Origin: DASQFI01 sp035633215
GTDB lineage: Bacteria > Acidobacteriota > Vicinamibacteria > Vicinamibacterales > SCN-69-37
Assembly (NCBI GenBank): GCA_035633215.1
Contig: DASQFI010000037.1
Coordinates: 1 to 64,000, forward strand
DNA: 64,000 nucleotides
Direction: 5' to 3'
This document shows positions 19,965 through 28,477 of the stretch, piece by piece (position 1 is the stretch's first letter; every line of letters begins with the position of its first letter). Both the position numbers and the translations under genes were made by a program. The notes under the pieces were generated by a model that saw nothing but the letters and a program-made list of their open reading frames with translations, searched no databases and was not told the DNA's origin.

Positions 19965-20993
19965 ATGCGATTCGCTGCAGCCGCCTTTGTCGCCCTAGTC
20001 GTCACCGCGGGTCTCACGGCCCAGGTTGAAACGTTCAAGCTCGGCCGCTTCGCGCAGGGCGGACGGACGTTCCTTGGCGTCGTGATCAACGACGCGAGGG
20101 TCGCGGAGATTCCGGCGTCGGCCGGCACCAGCCTGAAGGCCGTCATCGGCGACTACGCGAAGCATCGCGCGATGCTTCGCGATCTGGCCGCGAAGGCCCG
20201 CGCGGGGAAGGGCCCAGGCATTCATGATCTCAAGTCGCTCGACACGCTCGCGCCGATTCCTGATCCCCTGTCGATGCTCAATGCCGCCGTGAATTACGTC
20301 GAGCACGGCACCGAGATGGCCCGCGCCGGCGGCACACCGGCGGCGCCGGCAGCGGCGCCGGCGCCCATCCCGGGCATCTGGGAGCGCAGGGCCGGAGACA
20401 CGCGCCAGAATCCGTACCTGTTTCCGAAGCTGCCGGCGGCGATCACCGGCGACGGCGATCCGATCCGGCTGCCGGCCGGCCGGGATCGCATCGACTGGGA
20501 ATGCGAGCTGGCGGTCGTGATCGGCCGCACGGCCGATCACGTCACACCAGACCAGGCGAAAGACTACGTGTTCGGCTATACGTTGATGAACGACGTGTCG
20601 GACCGCGGCGGCCGTGCCGACGCCCGGCACGGCTCGGACTGGCTGATCGGCAAGAGCCATCCGACGTTCGCGCCGCTCGGTCCGTTCGTCGTGCCGCAGG
20701 AGTTCGTGCCGGATCCGCAGAAGATGCCCATCCGCTTCACGTTGAGCGGCAAGGTCATGCAGGACTCGAACACGGACCGGATGACCCACAGCGTGTTCGA
20801 GCTGGTGTCGTACGCCTCGAACATCGTGACGCTGCAGCCGGGTGATATCGTGTCGACGGGCAGCCCCGCGGGCGTCGGCACGGCGCGCGATACGCCGATC
20901 TACATGAAGGCCGGCGACAGCTCCGTGTGCACGATCGGCAACGTCGGCACGCTCACCAACCCCGTGGTCGCGGCCGGGCGTGGACCGAAATAG
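19965..20993 (+). CDS. Exported fumarylacetoacetate hydrolase-family protein
   Basis: A 342-residue protein. The ATG at 19965 has a good ribosome site (GGAGGG) and opens a signal peptide (MRFAAAAFVALVVTAGLTAQ). The FAH fold is supported by the metal-binding acidic set: DWECELAVVIGRTADHV, GYTLMNDVSDRGG, then WLIGKSHPTFAPLGPFVV and GDIVSTGSPAGVG. FAH enzymes cleave C-C bonds or decarboxylate beta-keto acids in aromatic degradation and are normally cytoplasmic, so the clear signal peptide is unusual. A proline/alanine insert lies near residues 120-140. It follows the ADOP permease by 37 bases and may share its transcript. Confidence 0.85.
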   Translation: MRFAAAAFVALVVTAGLTAQVETFKLGRFAQGGRTFLGVVINDARVAEIPASAGTSLKAVIGDYAKHRAMLRDLAAKARAGKGPGIHDLKSLDTLAPIPDPLSMLNAAVNYVEHGTEMARAGGTPAAPAAAPAPIPGIWERRAGDTRQNPYLFPKLPAAITGDGDPIRLPAGRDRIDWECELAVVIGRTADHVTPDQAKDYVFGYTLMNDVSDRGGRADARHGSDWLIGKSHPTFAPLGPFVVPQEFVPDPQKMPIRFTLSGKVMQDSNTDRMTHSVFELVSYASNIVTLQPGDIVSTGSPAGVGTARDTPIYMKAGDSSVCTIGNVGTLTNPVVAAGRGPK

Positions 20994-21074
20994 CTCCCGG
21001 AACCGACGACACCCTGATGTCCCGAATCGCCTGCGCTGGCGAGATCGGGTGGCCTGCCCGCTGGGACCTCGACC

Positions 21075-21497
21075 ATGCCGCCGGAAAGGTCGGAATTCCC
21101 CACGCCAGGGATCGGCCGGCCGGTCTTCCGCCAATTGCGGGCGGGGGAGCAACGTCTCGAAGGGACATTGGAACGCATCGACTGCAGCGCGGCCGGTGCC
21201 GTGTTTCACTTGAAGACGGCTGCGGGAACGACGACGGTGACGGCGCCGAAGCTGGACGACGTCGACTTCATTACTTATCGATCCGACGTCACGGGTCAGA
21301 TCGAATGCGGCCCTTCGAAACAGCCGATGCCCGTCTATGTCACCTGGCGGCCGGCAACCGACGGGTCAGGCGCCCGGATCGTCGTGGCGGTCGAATTCCT
21401 CCCGAGGGCGCTGGAAATGGGCGCAAATCGCGGCTTAACGAAGCCGAAATCCCGGCAAGGCATGCTGATCCCATGGCAGGTCTCCCTCTCCTCCTGA
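21075..21497 (+). CDS. Small conserved-looking protein, unknown
   Basis: A 140-residue protein. Its core (LEGTLERIDCSAAGAVFHLK, then LDDVDFITYRSDVTGQIECG and PVYVTWRP) resembles a beta-rich domain seen at the C-terminus of some acidobacterial TPR proteins, in my recollection. There is no signal peptide or membrane segment. It could be a stand-alone domain or the surviving tail of a longer gene. It overlaps the next small gene by 25 bases, which suggests coupled translation. Confidence 0.5.
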   Translation: MPPERSEFPTPGIGRPVFRQLRAGEQRLEGTLERIDCSAAGAVFHLKTAAGTTTVTAPKLDDVDFITYRSDVTGQIECGPSKQPMPVYVTWRPATDGSGARIVVAVEFLPRALEMGANRGLTKPKSRQGMLIPWQVSLSS

Positions 21498-21706
21498 TGG
21501 CAATCGGGGCAGCAGTTGGGCTTCTGTTGATCGCCATGGTCTTCGGCCGGTCCAGGACTCGTGCGAAAACATCTGGCCACGAATCGCATGGCAACTTCGG
21601 CTGGATGGGCATGTCCACGACCGACAGCGGCGGAAGCGACTGCAGCCCCGGTGATGCGGGATGCGACGCCGGCGGCGGTGATGGTGGAGGCGGCGGAAGC
21701 GACTAG
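21473..21706 (+). CDS. Small membrane protein with Gly/Asp/Cys-rich tail
   Basis: A 77-residue protein. Residues 2-24 form a membrane helix (MAGLPLLLMAIGAAVGLLLI). A short basic stretch (RSRTRAK) is followed by a polar tail ending SDCSPGDAGCDAGGGDGGGG. Tails of this type occur on small membrane proteins of unknown function. The basic stretch after the helix suggests an out-to-in orientation with the tail in the cytoplasm. It overlaps the preceding gene by 25 bases. Confidence 0.6.
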   Translation: MAGLPLLLMAIGAAVGLLLIAMVFGRSRTRAKTSGHESHGNFGWMGMSTTDSGGSDCSPGDAGCDAGGGDGGGGGSD

Positions 21707-21805
21707 TGCCGTTCCAACTTGTTCCGCCAAGAGGCAACGCCCTTGGACTGGCTGGAGTTGCGGGAGTGAGGAGGGTGCTCATCGGTGCATAAGTTGGAAC
21801 GGCAC
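21706..21805. repeat. 100 bp element with 15 bp perfect terminal inverted repeats (MITE candidate)
   Basis: The ends GTGCCGTTCCAACTT (21706-21720) and AAGTTGGAACGGCAC (21791-21805) are exact reverse complements. The 70 bp interior codes for nothing obvious and cannot make a simple terminator loop. The element begins at the stop codon of the preceding gene. Confidence 0.6.
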
Positions 21806-21895
21806 CGGCAGGCTGCGGCCTGAACTGCGAACTCAGAACTTTGAACTTCGAACGTGCGGTTGAATCAAGCGCGGCGACTGTGTTGAGATTCCGTC

Positions 21896-22714
21896 GTGGC
21901 AACCACTCAAATTGCCGAGCGGCGCGTCGGCTTCGCCAGCACCCAACGCCTTGACCGCTGGTGGGTCGCACCTGCCGCGACCGCATTCGGCCTCGTCCTC
22001 TTCTTCGGCTACCTCACGTTCCGCGCGTTCAACGCCACTTACGTCTGGTTCGATCCGTACATCAGCCCCACGGTGGCGCCGCCGCTCTTCACGCCGGCGT
22101 CCGGGTACCCAGGAGCGGTGCCGGTGAACCACGCCTGGTTCGGCGCGTTCCCCGCGTGGTGGCCGTCGTTTGTGCCGCAGTCGCCGGCGTTCTTTCTGCC
22201 GGGCATGGCGATCGCGTTCCGCTTCACCTGCTATTACTACCGCGGCGCCTACTACAAAGCCTTCGCGCTGACGCCGCCGTCGTGCGCCGTTCGCGGCGTC
22301 TCGAAGGGGTACAGCGGTGAGAGAGCGCTGCTCATTTTTCAGAACCTTCACCGGTACACGCTCTACGCCGCGCTGGTGCTGCTCGTGTGCCTCTGGTGGG
22401 AAGGGATCGCGGCGTTTTTCCGCGGCGGGCAGTTCGGCATCGGCGTGGGCACGGTCGTGATGCTGATCAACGCCGCGCTGCTGACCGGCTACACGTTCGG
22501 CTGTCACTCATGGCGTCACCTGATCGGCGGACGTCTCGACTGCTTCACGTGCGACGGGAAGGTCTCGTCGCAATACCGGCTGTGGAAGGGATCGACCTGG
22601 CTGAACGAGCGCCACATGGCGTTCGCCTGGTTCAGCCTGGTCTGGGTGGCGTTCACCGATTTCTACATCTATCTCGTCTCGTCGGGCGCGATCCGGGATT
22701 TGAACACCTGGTAA
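21896..22714 (+). CDS. Sdh1-type succinate dehydrogenase membrane anchor-like protein
   Basis: A 272-residue membrane protein starting at a GTG, with five or six hydrophobic segments. Characteristic pieces are RFTCYYYRGAYYKAF, SGERALLIFQNLHRYTLYAAL, TFGCHSWRHLIGGR and LNERHMAFAWFSLVWVAF. From memory these resemble the single large membrane subunit of the actinobacterial Sdh1/fumarate-reductase-like complexes; the His residues in HRY, CHSWRH and ERHM would be haem or quinone ligands. Flavoprotein and iron-sulfur subunit genes are absent on both sides, which is odd for this family. Confidence 0.6.
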   Translation: MATTQIAERRVGFASTQRLDRWWVAPAATAFGLVLFFGYLTFRAFNATYVWFDPYISPTVAPPLFTPASGYPGAVPVNHAWFGAFPAWWPSFVPQSPAFFLPGMAIAFRFTCYYYRGAYYKAFALTPPSCAVRGVSKGYSGERALLIFQNLHRYTLYAALVLLVCLWWEGIAAFFRGGQFGIGVGTVVMLINAALLTGYTFGCHSWRHLIGGRLDCFTCDGKVSSQYRLWKGSTWLNERHMAFAWFSLVWVAFTDFYIYLVSSGAIRDLNTW

Positions 22715-22788
22715 CTTGCCGGACGACGACTTGTCGGGTTTTCCTTGGGCCTTGGGCCTAGGGCCTGCCGCGCGTCAGCGCGCGCTGA
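22715..22788. terminator. Convergent gap with CCTTGGGC repeats
   Basis: The gap separates two convergent genes. It contains the direct repeats CCTTGGGCCTTGGGCCTAGGGCC, parts of which are self-complementary and could act as a bidirectional terminator. There is no T-tract. Confidence 0.3.
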
Positions 22789-23082
22789 CTACGACGCAGA
22801 TTCGGATGGTTCGCGCTGCCACGGCGCTCCAGCCTTGGTTGGCCACGCTCGCCATCCCTCCGGCAGATTCGCGAGCTCGAGCAGCGTGGGATCCCGGCCG
22901 CACATCTCTCCAAGGCCCACGACGGCTGCGTCAGCCGTCGTGACGGTCCCACCAGTCAGGAACTGCCAGCCTCCATCGTCGGCATCATGGGTGACGAGCA
23001 GAATCGGGGCATGTGCCTTGAGCACCGCCCAGACCGTCAGCACGGCAGTGTTGGGCGTAGCCTCGAACGGCCAGTTGTCCAT
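22789..23082 (-). CDS. Small conserved-looking protein, unknown
   Basis: A 97-residue soluble protein starting MDNWPFEATPNTAVLTVWAV. The pattern (ILLVTHDADDGGWQFLTGG, then LANLPEGWRAWPTKAGAPW) looks like a stand-alone family I have seen in many genomes without an assigned role; the WQF and GWRAW aromatic blocks are its hallmark. The ATG at 23082 was chosen because the family pattern begins there; the frame runs back to 23301 with low-complexity Arg-rich sequence that overlaps the neighbouring kinase gene. Confidence 0.6.
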   Translation of the reverse strand: MDNWPFEATPNTAVLTVWAVLKAHAPILLVTHDADDGGWQFLTGGTVTTADAAVVGLGEMCGRDPTLLELANLPEGWRAWPTKAGAPWQREPSESAS

Positions 23083-23173
23083 ATTTGCCGGCCAGGATCC
23101 TAACCGAGGGCTTTGGCGTCGAAACTGTAAGGCTTGCTCACTCGCCCGAAGGGTCATTGCAGGATCGGAATGT

Positions 23174-24784
23174 TCATTGACGGGACCGCGCCGGGGCATG
23201 CGTGGCCCACCACTCCGACGCCCGCCTGGGCGTCCACGCCGTCGGCGTTTCCACCTGGCACAACCGCGCCGCCACGACGTCCGCGGTGGGGGGCCGGTCA
23301 TCAGGGTTCTTTGCGAGACAGTCCAGAACCAGGCGGTCGAGCGACGCCGGGATCGTCAGTTCGGTCCGCTGAGACGGCGGGAGGGGCGTTTCCGAGGTGT
23401 GCTTGAGCACGGTCTCCATGGCCGTGCGGCCCGAGAACACGAGCTCGCCCGTGATCAGCCAGTAGGCGAGACAGCCAATCGCATAAATGTCCGCACGGCC
23501 GTCCATCGCCTTGTGGCCAACCGCCTGCTCCGGCGACATGAACGCCGGCGTCCCGCGCACGACGTGCGACGTGCTGACCGCGGTCATCGTCTGCTCCGCG
23601 TCCTGAGATTTGACGAGACCGAAGTCGAGCACCTTCACGAAATCCACATCGCGGCCGTAGCGGCAGACGTACACGTTGGCGGGCTTGATGTCGCGATGGA
23701 TCATGCCGGCGGCGTGCGCCTCGCCGAGCGAGTGGCAGACCTGCGTCAAAAGGTGAACGGCGCGCTCCCCGGGTACGGGTCCGAACTTCGTGATCAGCGT
23801 CTCGAGGTTGAAGCCGTCGAGCAGCTCCATCACGTAATAGAACGACCCGTCGTCGGCGACGCCGAAGTCGTAGAGCTCGATGGTGTGCGGCGAGCGCAGC
23901 AGGGAAGTGGCCTGTGCTTCGCGCTCGAACCGCGCGTGCAGCTCCGACTGCCGGCCGGGCGTCGAGCCGCCGAGTACTTCGGGACGCATCAGCTTGATCG
24001 CGGCGGGCCGGGCCAGCAGGCGGTGCTGGGCGCGCCAGACTTCTCCCATCCCGCCAGACCCCAGACGCTCGATCAGCCGGTAGCTGCCCAGCTCCCGGGC
24101 GCGCTTCAACTCCGAACTGAGGCGATAGATGAGCCACGCGCTCACGTAGCCGACGACGACGACGAGCAAATACGGAAGCGCAACCCGAAAGAGAAAGCGT
24201 CCGGGCGACAGGACAGGCGCCGACGGTTCGGTCGCCATCACGAAGGCCACGACCACGGGCACGGAACTGGCCGAGGCGACACCGGCGACGAGCGCCCAGC
24301 GCGGCGGCGTGGGCATCATGACGGTGAATCCGAGAATCCAGATCGCCACCCACGACAGGCCGGCCCATGGCGGCTCACGGGCCCAGAGCCCGACGTCGAG
24401 ATACTGTGCCGCCGCGATGCCGAAGCTGCCGATGACTTCGAACACGAGCCCGACGACGAGGATTCTCGCGACCGGAATCCTGGGGTTCGACGTCATGGCG
24501 GCGACGACGATTGCCGCGAGGATGGAGATGGTCGACGGCGCCCAGATGAGCGGACTCGACAGGAACCGCGCGCGCTCGTCCGCAAACAGGATCGCCGGCA
24601 ACGGGTTGTTCATGAAGAACACGAACGCGTAGAGCAGCGCGCCCGTCCGCAACCGCGCCGCCGACTGCGAGAGCAGCTCCGGGGGAAAGCCGGTCAGTTG
24701 CGTGCGTCGCTGGGTCGGGTCGGACGCGGGCGCGCCGGCGAGCATCGTCGGCTGGGCGGAGAGACCAGTGTCGAGTTCTCTCAT
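23174..24784 (-). CDS. Ser/Thr protein kinase with six-helix N-terminal membrane domain
   Basis: A 536-residue protein from the ATG at 24784. Residues ~50-228 carry about six membrane segments. The kinase domain starts near 244 with the glycine loop LGSGGMGEVWRA, followed by the ATP lysine in AAIKLMRPE, the catalytic loop MIHRDIKPANV, the DFG motif in VLDFGLVKS and GTPAFMSPEQ. All key residues are present. In most bacterial Ser/Thr kinases the kinase domain comes first and the membrane part last, so this order is unusual, though it matches some acidobacterial proteins. The membrane domain may sense lipid or envelope state. Frames upstream of 24784 overlap other coding and are not used. Confidence 0.9.
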   Translation of the reverse strand: MRELDTGLSAQPTMLAGAPASDPTQRRTQLTGFPPELLSQSAARLRTGALLYAFVFFMNNPLPAILFADERARFLSSPLIWAPSTISILAAIVVAAMTSNPRIPVARILVVGLVFEVIGSFGIAAAQYLDVGLWAREPPWAGLSWVAIWILGFTVMMPTPPRWALVAGVASASSVPVVVAFVMATEPSAPVLSPGRFLFRVALPYLLVVVVGYVSAWLIYRLSSELKRARELGSYRLIERLGSGGMGEVWRAQHRLLARPAAIKLMRPEVLGGSTPGRQSELHARFEREAQATSLLRSPHTIELYDFGVADDGSFYYVMELLDGFNLETLITKFGPVPGERAVHLLTQVCHSLGEAHAAGMIHRDIKPANVYVCRYGRDVDFVKVLDFGLVKSQDAEQTMTAVSTSHVVRGTPAFMSPEQAVGHKAMDGRADIYAIGCLAYWLITGELVFSGRTAMETVLKHTSETPLPPSQRTELTIPASLDRLVLDCLAKNPDDRPPTADVVAARLCQVETPTAWTPRRASEWWATHAPARSRQ

Positions 24785-24908
24785 GGACCGGCGGGGGATT
24801 CTACCCGTGCAGCGGCGAGCGGACAGGCGCGGTGTGTCTGACGACCGGACAGCGCCCGCCTGTCGTGCGACGGGCAGGCGATCGCGCGGCCTCTGTTTGC
24901 AGTCGTGC

Positions 24909-25595
24909 TCAGAACACGAACTGCACTCTGAACCCGAGGCGAACGATGGTTTCGGGTTTACCGCTCCAGTCGTCTGGACCACCAATCGCACCGAAGTCGC
25001 TCAGCCTGAAGCCTTGCGGGAAGACGATCACGGCCGCATTCAGTTCAACCGCCCGGGCGAGGCGGTCGCGCGGCGAATCGGAATCCGCCTCGTCAATCAA
25101 GAACGCGAGGGGCCGCACGGCGACGAACGGCTCGATCAGATACCTCGTGACGACGATGTCGGGTGTTCCCTCAAAACGCATGAAGCCGCCCGATGCCCCG
25201 ACATCGACGGTAGGATGGAGCCGAAAGGCGCCCGTCGCCAGATAGATCGAAGCCTTGACCCGCTCGAGCTTCTCGCGGTTGGCCGGGTAGTCGAGATTGT
25301 TCGTCCCGTCTCCCTGCGCGTACGTGACGCCGATGAATCGTTTCACGTATCTCCATCTCGGGGACTTGTCACAGAACACGTACCGAACGGCCCCGGAACC
25401 GTAGTCAGCGTTGGCGCGCGGCGCGGCACGGTCCTCCACGCATCCAAAGGTCACCGTCATGCCGTTCAGATCAAAGTCACCGGGCCCGCTCAGCTCCTGG
25501 ATCCACCTGAACCAGGACCATTGCGCGGAGGCCGGCTTGGCCGAGAGCAAGATCAACGCGCAGCCGATCAGTCCGATCGCGGTTGTTCGTCGCAT
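24909..25595 (-). CDS. Exported protein of unknown function
   Basis: A 228-residue protein. The ATG at 25595 is preferred because AAAGGA lies 8 bases upstream and it opens a signal peptide (MRRTTAIGLIGCALILLSAK). The mature part has alternating hydrophobic strands and ends RLGFRVQFVF, an aromatic C-terminus like those of outer-membrane barrels. It starts 44 bases past the stop of a Ser/Thr kinase gene and may be part of its operon. Confidence 0.7.
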   Translation of the reverse strand: MRRTTAIGLIGCALILLSAKPASAQWSWFRWIQELSGPGDFDLNGMTVTFGCVEDRAAPRANADYGSGAVRYVFCDKSPRWRYVKRFIGVTYAQGDGTNNLDYPANREKLERVKASIYLATGAFRLHPTVDVGASGGFMRFEGTPDIVVTRYLIEPFVAVRPLAFLIDEADSDSPRDRLARAVELNAAVIVFPQGFRLSDFGAIGGPDDWSGKPETIVRLGFRVQFVF

Positions 25596-25639
25596 CGAAA
25601 ACATCCTTTCTACATGGACCTCGGTCTTGCGACTGACGG

Positions 25640-27484
25640 TCATTTCGGCGCGGCCGGCGCCGGCAGGCTGAAAATCCGGCCATTCCTCTCCCCGGAGGGA
25701 AGGTCAGCGACCTTGACCGTCGGCGTTCGGTACTGTTTCTCCCGCTCAGGACAATACAGGAGGCGCTCGTCGCCCTTCTCCCCGGTGACGAAGCAGCGCT
25801 GCGCCTGATACAGCACCTCCGGAGCGACGCTCTTAAAGAAGAGGCGATCCGGCACCGCGATCAACAGCAGCATCAGGGCCATCAGCGCGGCTGCCGCGGC
25901 GACACTGGTTGCCGGCACCGTGGCCCAGAGCAGCGGATTCCGGCGCAAGAGACCCCAACAGAGGGCACCCGTGCCGAGCAACACGGACATGACGGCGGTG
26001 TATGTGAAGAGCAGGCCGTTGCTATCCAAGGGGGCGAGCACCGCCAGGCTCGCCGGGTCGGCCTCATTCACGGTAACAGGCAGGAGGGCGATCAATCCGC
26101 GGTAGACCCAGAGCGTCAGACCAAACGTGAGCATCTGCATGAGGAGCAGGAACTGCGCGCGTGACGCGCCATCCCAACCGGCGAGACGGCCGAACGTGCC
26201 AGAGATGCTGCTGCGGGCGTGATCCGTGAGTCGGCGGACCGGCGGCGCGAGCCGTTGCACGAAATGCCACAACGCGTCAAAGAGACGCACGATCAACATC
26301 AGCACCGTCGTGTAGATCGTTGTCGGCAGAAGCGACCGGAATCCGTACTGCAGCCACGTCGGGAATCCCTCGCCCGAGAAATCCTGGCTCCGGCCGATCG
26401 CGCGATCGTAATGGACGGTGGTGAGATAGCCCAGCACGAGCACAACGGCAAAAGCGCCGGTGAGTGCGATGACTGCGCGCACGGCGACGGGCACGCGCCG
26501 CACTGGGGTGACGACGGCCCCCTCGCGCGGGGAGGCCGCCGCGTCTGATCCCGCCCCGAGCGCCTTCTCCCCAATCGGGATCGGCAGTGCCGCGCCATCG
26601 GCGCGCTGTCGCGCCGCACCGGGCATGGCGTCCATCAACTCCGCCAGCATCGCGCCAGCGCTCCGGAAACGCTGATCGGGCGTCGGCGCGAGCGCCCGAT
26701 GAACGACCTGCACGAAGCCGCCAGGCAAATCTGGACGCAGGTCGGACAGCAATTTCCGATCGCCCTGGTTGTGGAGCAGCATGATCTCCGTCAGCGTCCG
26801 TCCCTCGACCGGATGCTTGCGGGTGACCAGATAAAACAGCAGCACGCCAAGACTGTAGAGGTCAGAGGCCGGGGACGCGGCCTGTCCGGTGAAGAGCTCG
26901 GGGGCGAGGTACAGCGGGGTCCCGGAGAGGTCGGAGATTCGTGACTCGCTCACGTGGCGCCCCGCCCCGAAATCCATCAGGACGATCCGTCCGCCGGACT
27001 CGCGCATGACGTTGTGCGCCTTGACGTCGCGGTGCAGCAGCCCGGCGGCATGCACGGCGGCAAGCGCCTGGCAGAGGCTGATGCCGATCACCGATGCCTC
27101 TTCGGCGCCCATCGGCCCGGTCTGATCCACGACGTGAGCCAGGTGGCGCCCCTTGATGAGCTCCATCGTCAGGCCCACTTCGTCGTCGATCTGCTGTGCG
27201 CGATACACCGTCACCACGTTGCGATGACTCACGCGAGCCAGCATCTGGCCTTCGATCAGCACGGACGCACGCTGCGCGGCGTCGCGCGGTTTGATCACCT
27301 TGAGCGCGACCTCCCGGGCGAGCGACTCGTCCCAGGCGCGATAGACGCGGCCAAACCCGCCGTGGCCCAGTTCGCTCACCAGGCGCAGATCACCCCACTC
27401 CGCCGAATGAGCGAGGGGCGGGACGTCAGACGCGGATCCCGTGTGCTCCGTCCGCGTGGCATCCAGGTCGCGAGCTTTCTCCAT
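25640..27484 (-). CDS. Ser/Thr protein kinase with C-terminal membrane domain
   Basis: A 614-residue protein. The kinase domain (about 31-290) has the glycine loop LGHGGFGRVYRA, the lysine in VALKVIKPR, a catalytic loop LLHRDVKAHNV (Ala where Pro is usual), LMDFGAGRH and GTPLYLAPELF. A proline/alanine linker leads to about five membrane segments from residue ~335. The kinase looks active. The first frame base of the downstream exported gene follows closely. The kinase at 23174 has the reverse domain order, so the two are not recent duplicates. Targets are unknown. Confidence 0.9.
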   Translation of the reverse strand: MEKARDLDATRTEHTGSASDVPPLAHSAEWGDLRLVSELGHGGFGRVYRAWDESLAREVALKVIKPRDAAQRASVLIEGQMLARVSHRNVVTVYRAQQIDDEVGLTMELIKGRHLAHVVDQTGPMGAEEASVIGISLCQALAAVHAAGLLHRDVKAHNVMRESGGRIVLMDFGAGRHVSESRISDLSGTPLYLAPELFTGQAASPASDLYSLGVLLFYLVTRKHPVEGRTLTEIMLLHNQGDRKLLSDLRPDLPGGFVQVVHRALAPTPDQRFRSAGAMLAELMDAMPGAARQRADGAALPIPIGEKALGAGSDAAASPREGAVVTPVRRVPVAVRAVIALTGAFAVVLVLGYLTTVHYDRAIGRSQDFSGEGFPTWLQYGFRSLLPTTIYTTVLMLIVRLFDALWHFVQRLAPPVRRLTDHARSSISGTFGRLAGWDGASRAQFLLLMQMLTFGLTLWVYRGLIALLPVTVNEADPASLAVLAPLDSNGLLFTYTAVMSVLLGTGALCWGLLRRNPLLWATVPATSVAAAAALMALMLLLIAVPDRLFFKSVAPEVLYQAQRCFVTGEKGDERLLYCPEREKQYRTPTVKVADLPSGERNGRIFSLPAPAAPK

Positions 27485-27589
27485 GGGAGACGGCAGATTG
27501 TACGATCCTGAAGCGTCTCTCCGCCGGGGTTACCTGGCGCCGCCCTTGTTCCGGCCCGCGGGATCCTGAGGGCGACTCGGCCAGCGGCA

Positions 27590-28477
27590 TTAGCGTCCGA
27601 CTCGCTCGTACAACGCGCTCGTGCTCAGGAAATCGTACCCCTGCCGCCGCAAGTACGCCACGAAGCGTCGCACCACCGGGAAGGTGTCGCCGCCATGTGT
27701 GCTCCAGGCGTACTTGTGGAGCAGGCGTACCATTGGCGTGCGCTTCGCGCTGGCGAGCGAGCCGCAGCGCACCAGATCCGTCATGTGGAAGTTGTAGTTC
27801 ACGAGGCGGCCGGCGCCAAAGAGCGAGCGCAGCGCGAGCTCGCCCGGACGCTTGGCGAGCAGCACGTGCGTGTGGTTCAACGGCACCGGCAACCGCCCCC
27901 ACGTGCCGATGGGAAACTCGACGAGCCGCCCGTTGAGCACGAGGTAGTCGCCCGATCGGAACTTGACGTGGCGATTGCCGCCCTGCGCATAGGCGCGCAT
28001 GAGGGACGAGTCCCACTCAAATCCCTCGCTCACCAGCGCATCGAACACCGCTCGAGTCAGCCGGTAGGTGTGCGCGCGATAGCCTTGCGGCCGCTTCCCC
28101 AGGAAGTCGGCATACGCCGCCGCGCTGCGACGGAGATCGTCCGGCGTGTCGCCGGGACGAGCGTGGTCGTAACAGTGCAGCTGGAGATCGACGCCTCGAT
28201 CGCGAAGCCCACCGCACAGCTCCCGGCGCGTCTCGAAGAACTGCCCTTCGACAAACGCGGTCCAGGGGACCTGCAGCTCATCCAGCAAATCGGCGAAGCG
28301 CTCGATCTGCGAGAGCGCTTCACTTCGTCCGGTCCCGTAGTCGGTCTCCGTATCGAGCGAGAACAGGGCGACGCGGGAGGACAGCGCGTGCGGCTCGATC
28401 TCGAGGCGATCCGGATCGAGCAGCGGGAGCCGCGCGTCAGGCGACTCAGAAGACGTCCCAGTCGTAGGGTGTGACAT
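27590..28477 (-). CDS. Polysaccharide deacetylase (NodB-like)
   Basis: A 295-residue protein. The NodB motif 1 is VALFSLDTETDYG with the catalytic aspartates, the metal-binding pair lies in LQLHCYDHARPGD, and later motifs are YRAHTYRLTRAVFDAL and WDSSLMRAY. Family 4 carbohydrate esterases remove N-acetyl groups from polysaccharides using Zn. There is no signal peptide, so it may act on a lipid-linked or nucleotide-linked precursor inside the cell. The ATG at 28477 lies inside the upstream GNAT gene, overlapping it by 32 bases, with GAGG as ribosome site. The pairing with a GNAT protein suggests capsule or envelope polysaccharide work. Confidence 0.85.
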   Translation of the reverse strand: MSHPTTGTSSESPDARLPLLDPDRLEIEPHALSSRVALFSLDTETDYGTGRSEALSQIERFADLLDELQVPWTAFVEGQFFETRRELCGGLRDRGVDLQLHCYDHARPGDTPDDLRRSAAAYADFLGKRPQGYRAHTYRLTRAVFDALVSEGFEWDSSLMRAYAQGGNRHVKFRSGDYLVLNGRLVEFPIGTWGRLPVPLNHTHVLLAKRPGELALRSLFGAGRLVNYNFHMTDLVRCGSLASAKRTPMVRLLHKYAWSTHGGDTFPVVRRFVAYLRRQGYDFLSTSALYERVGR

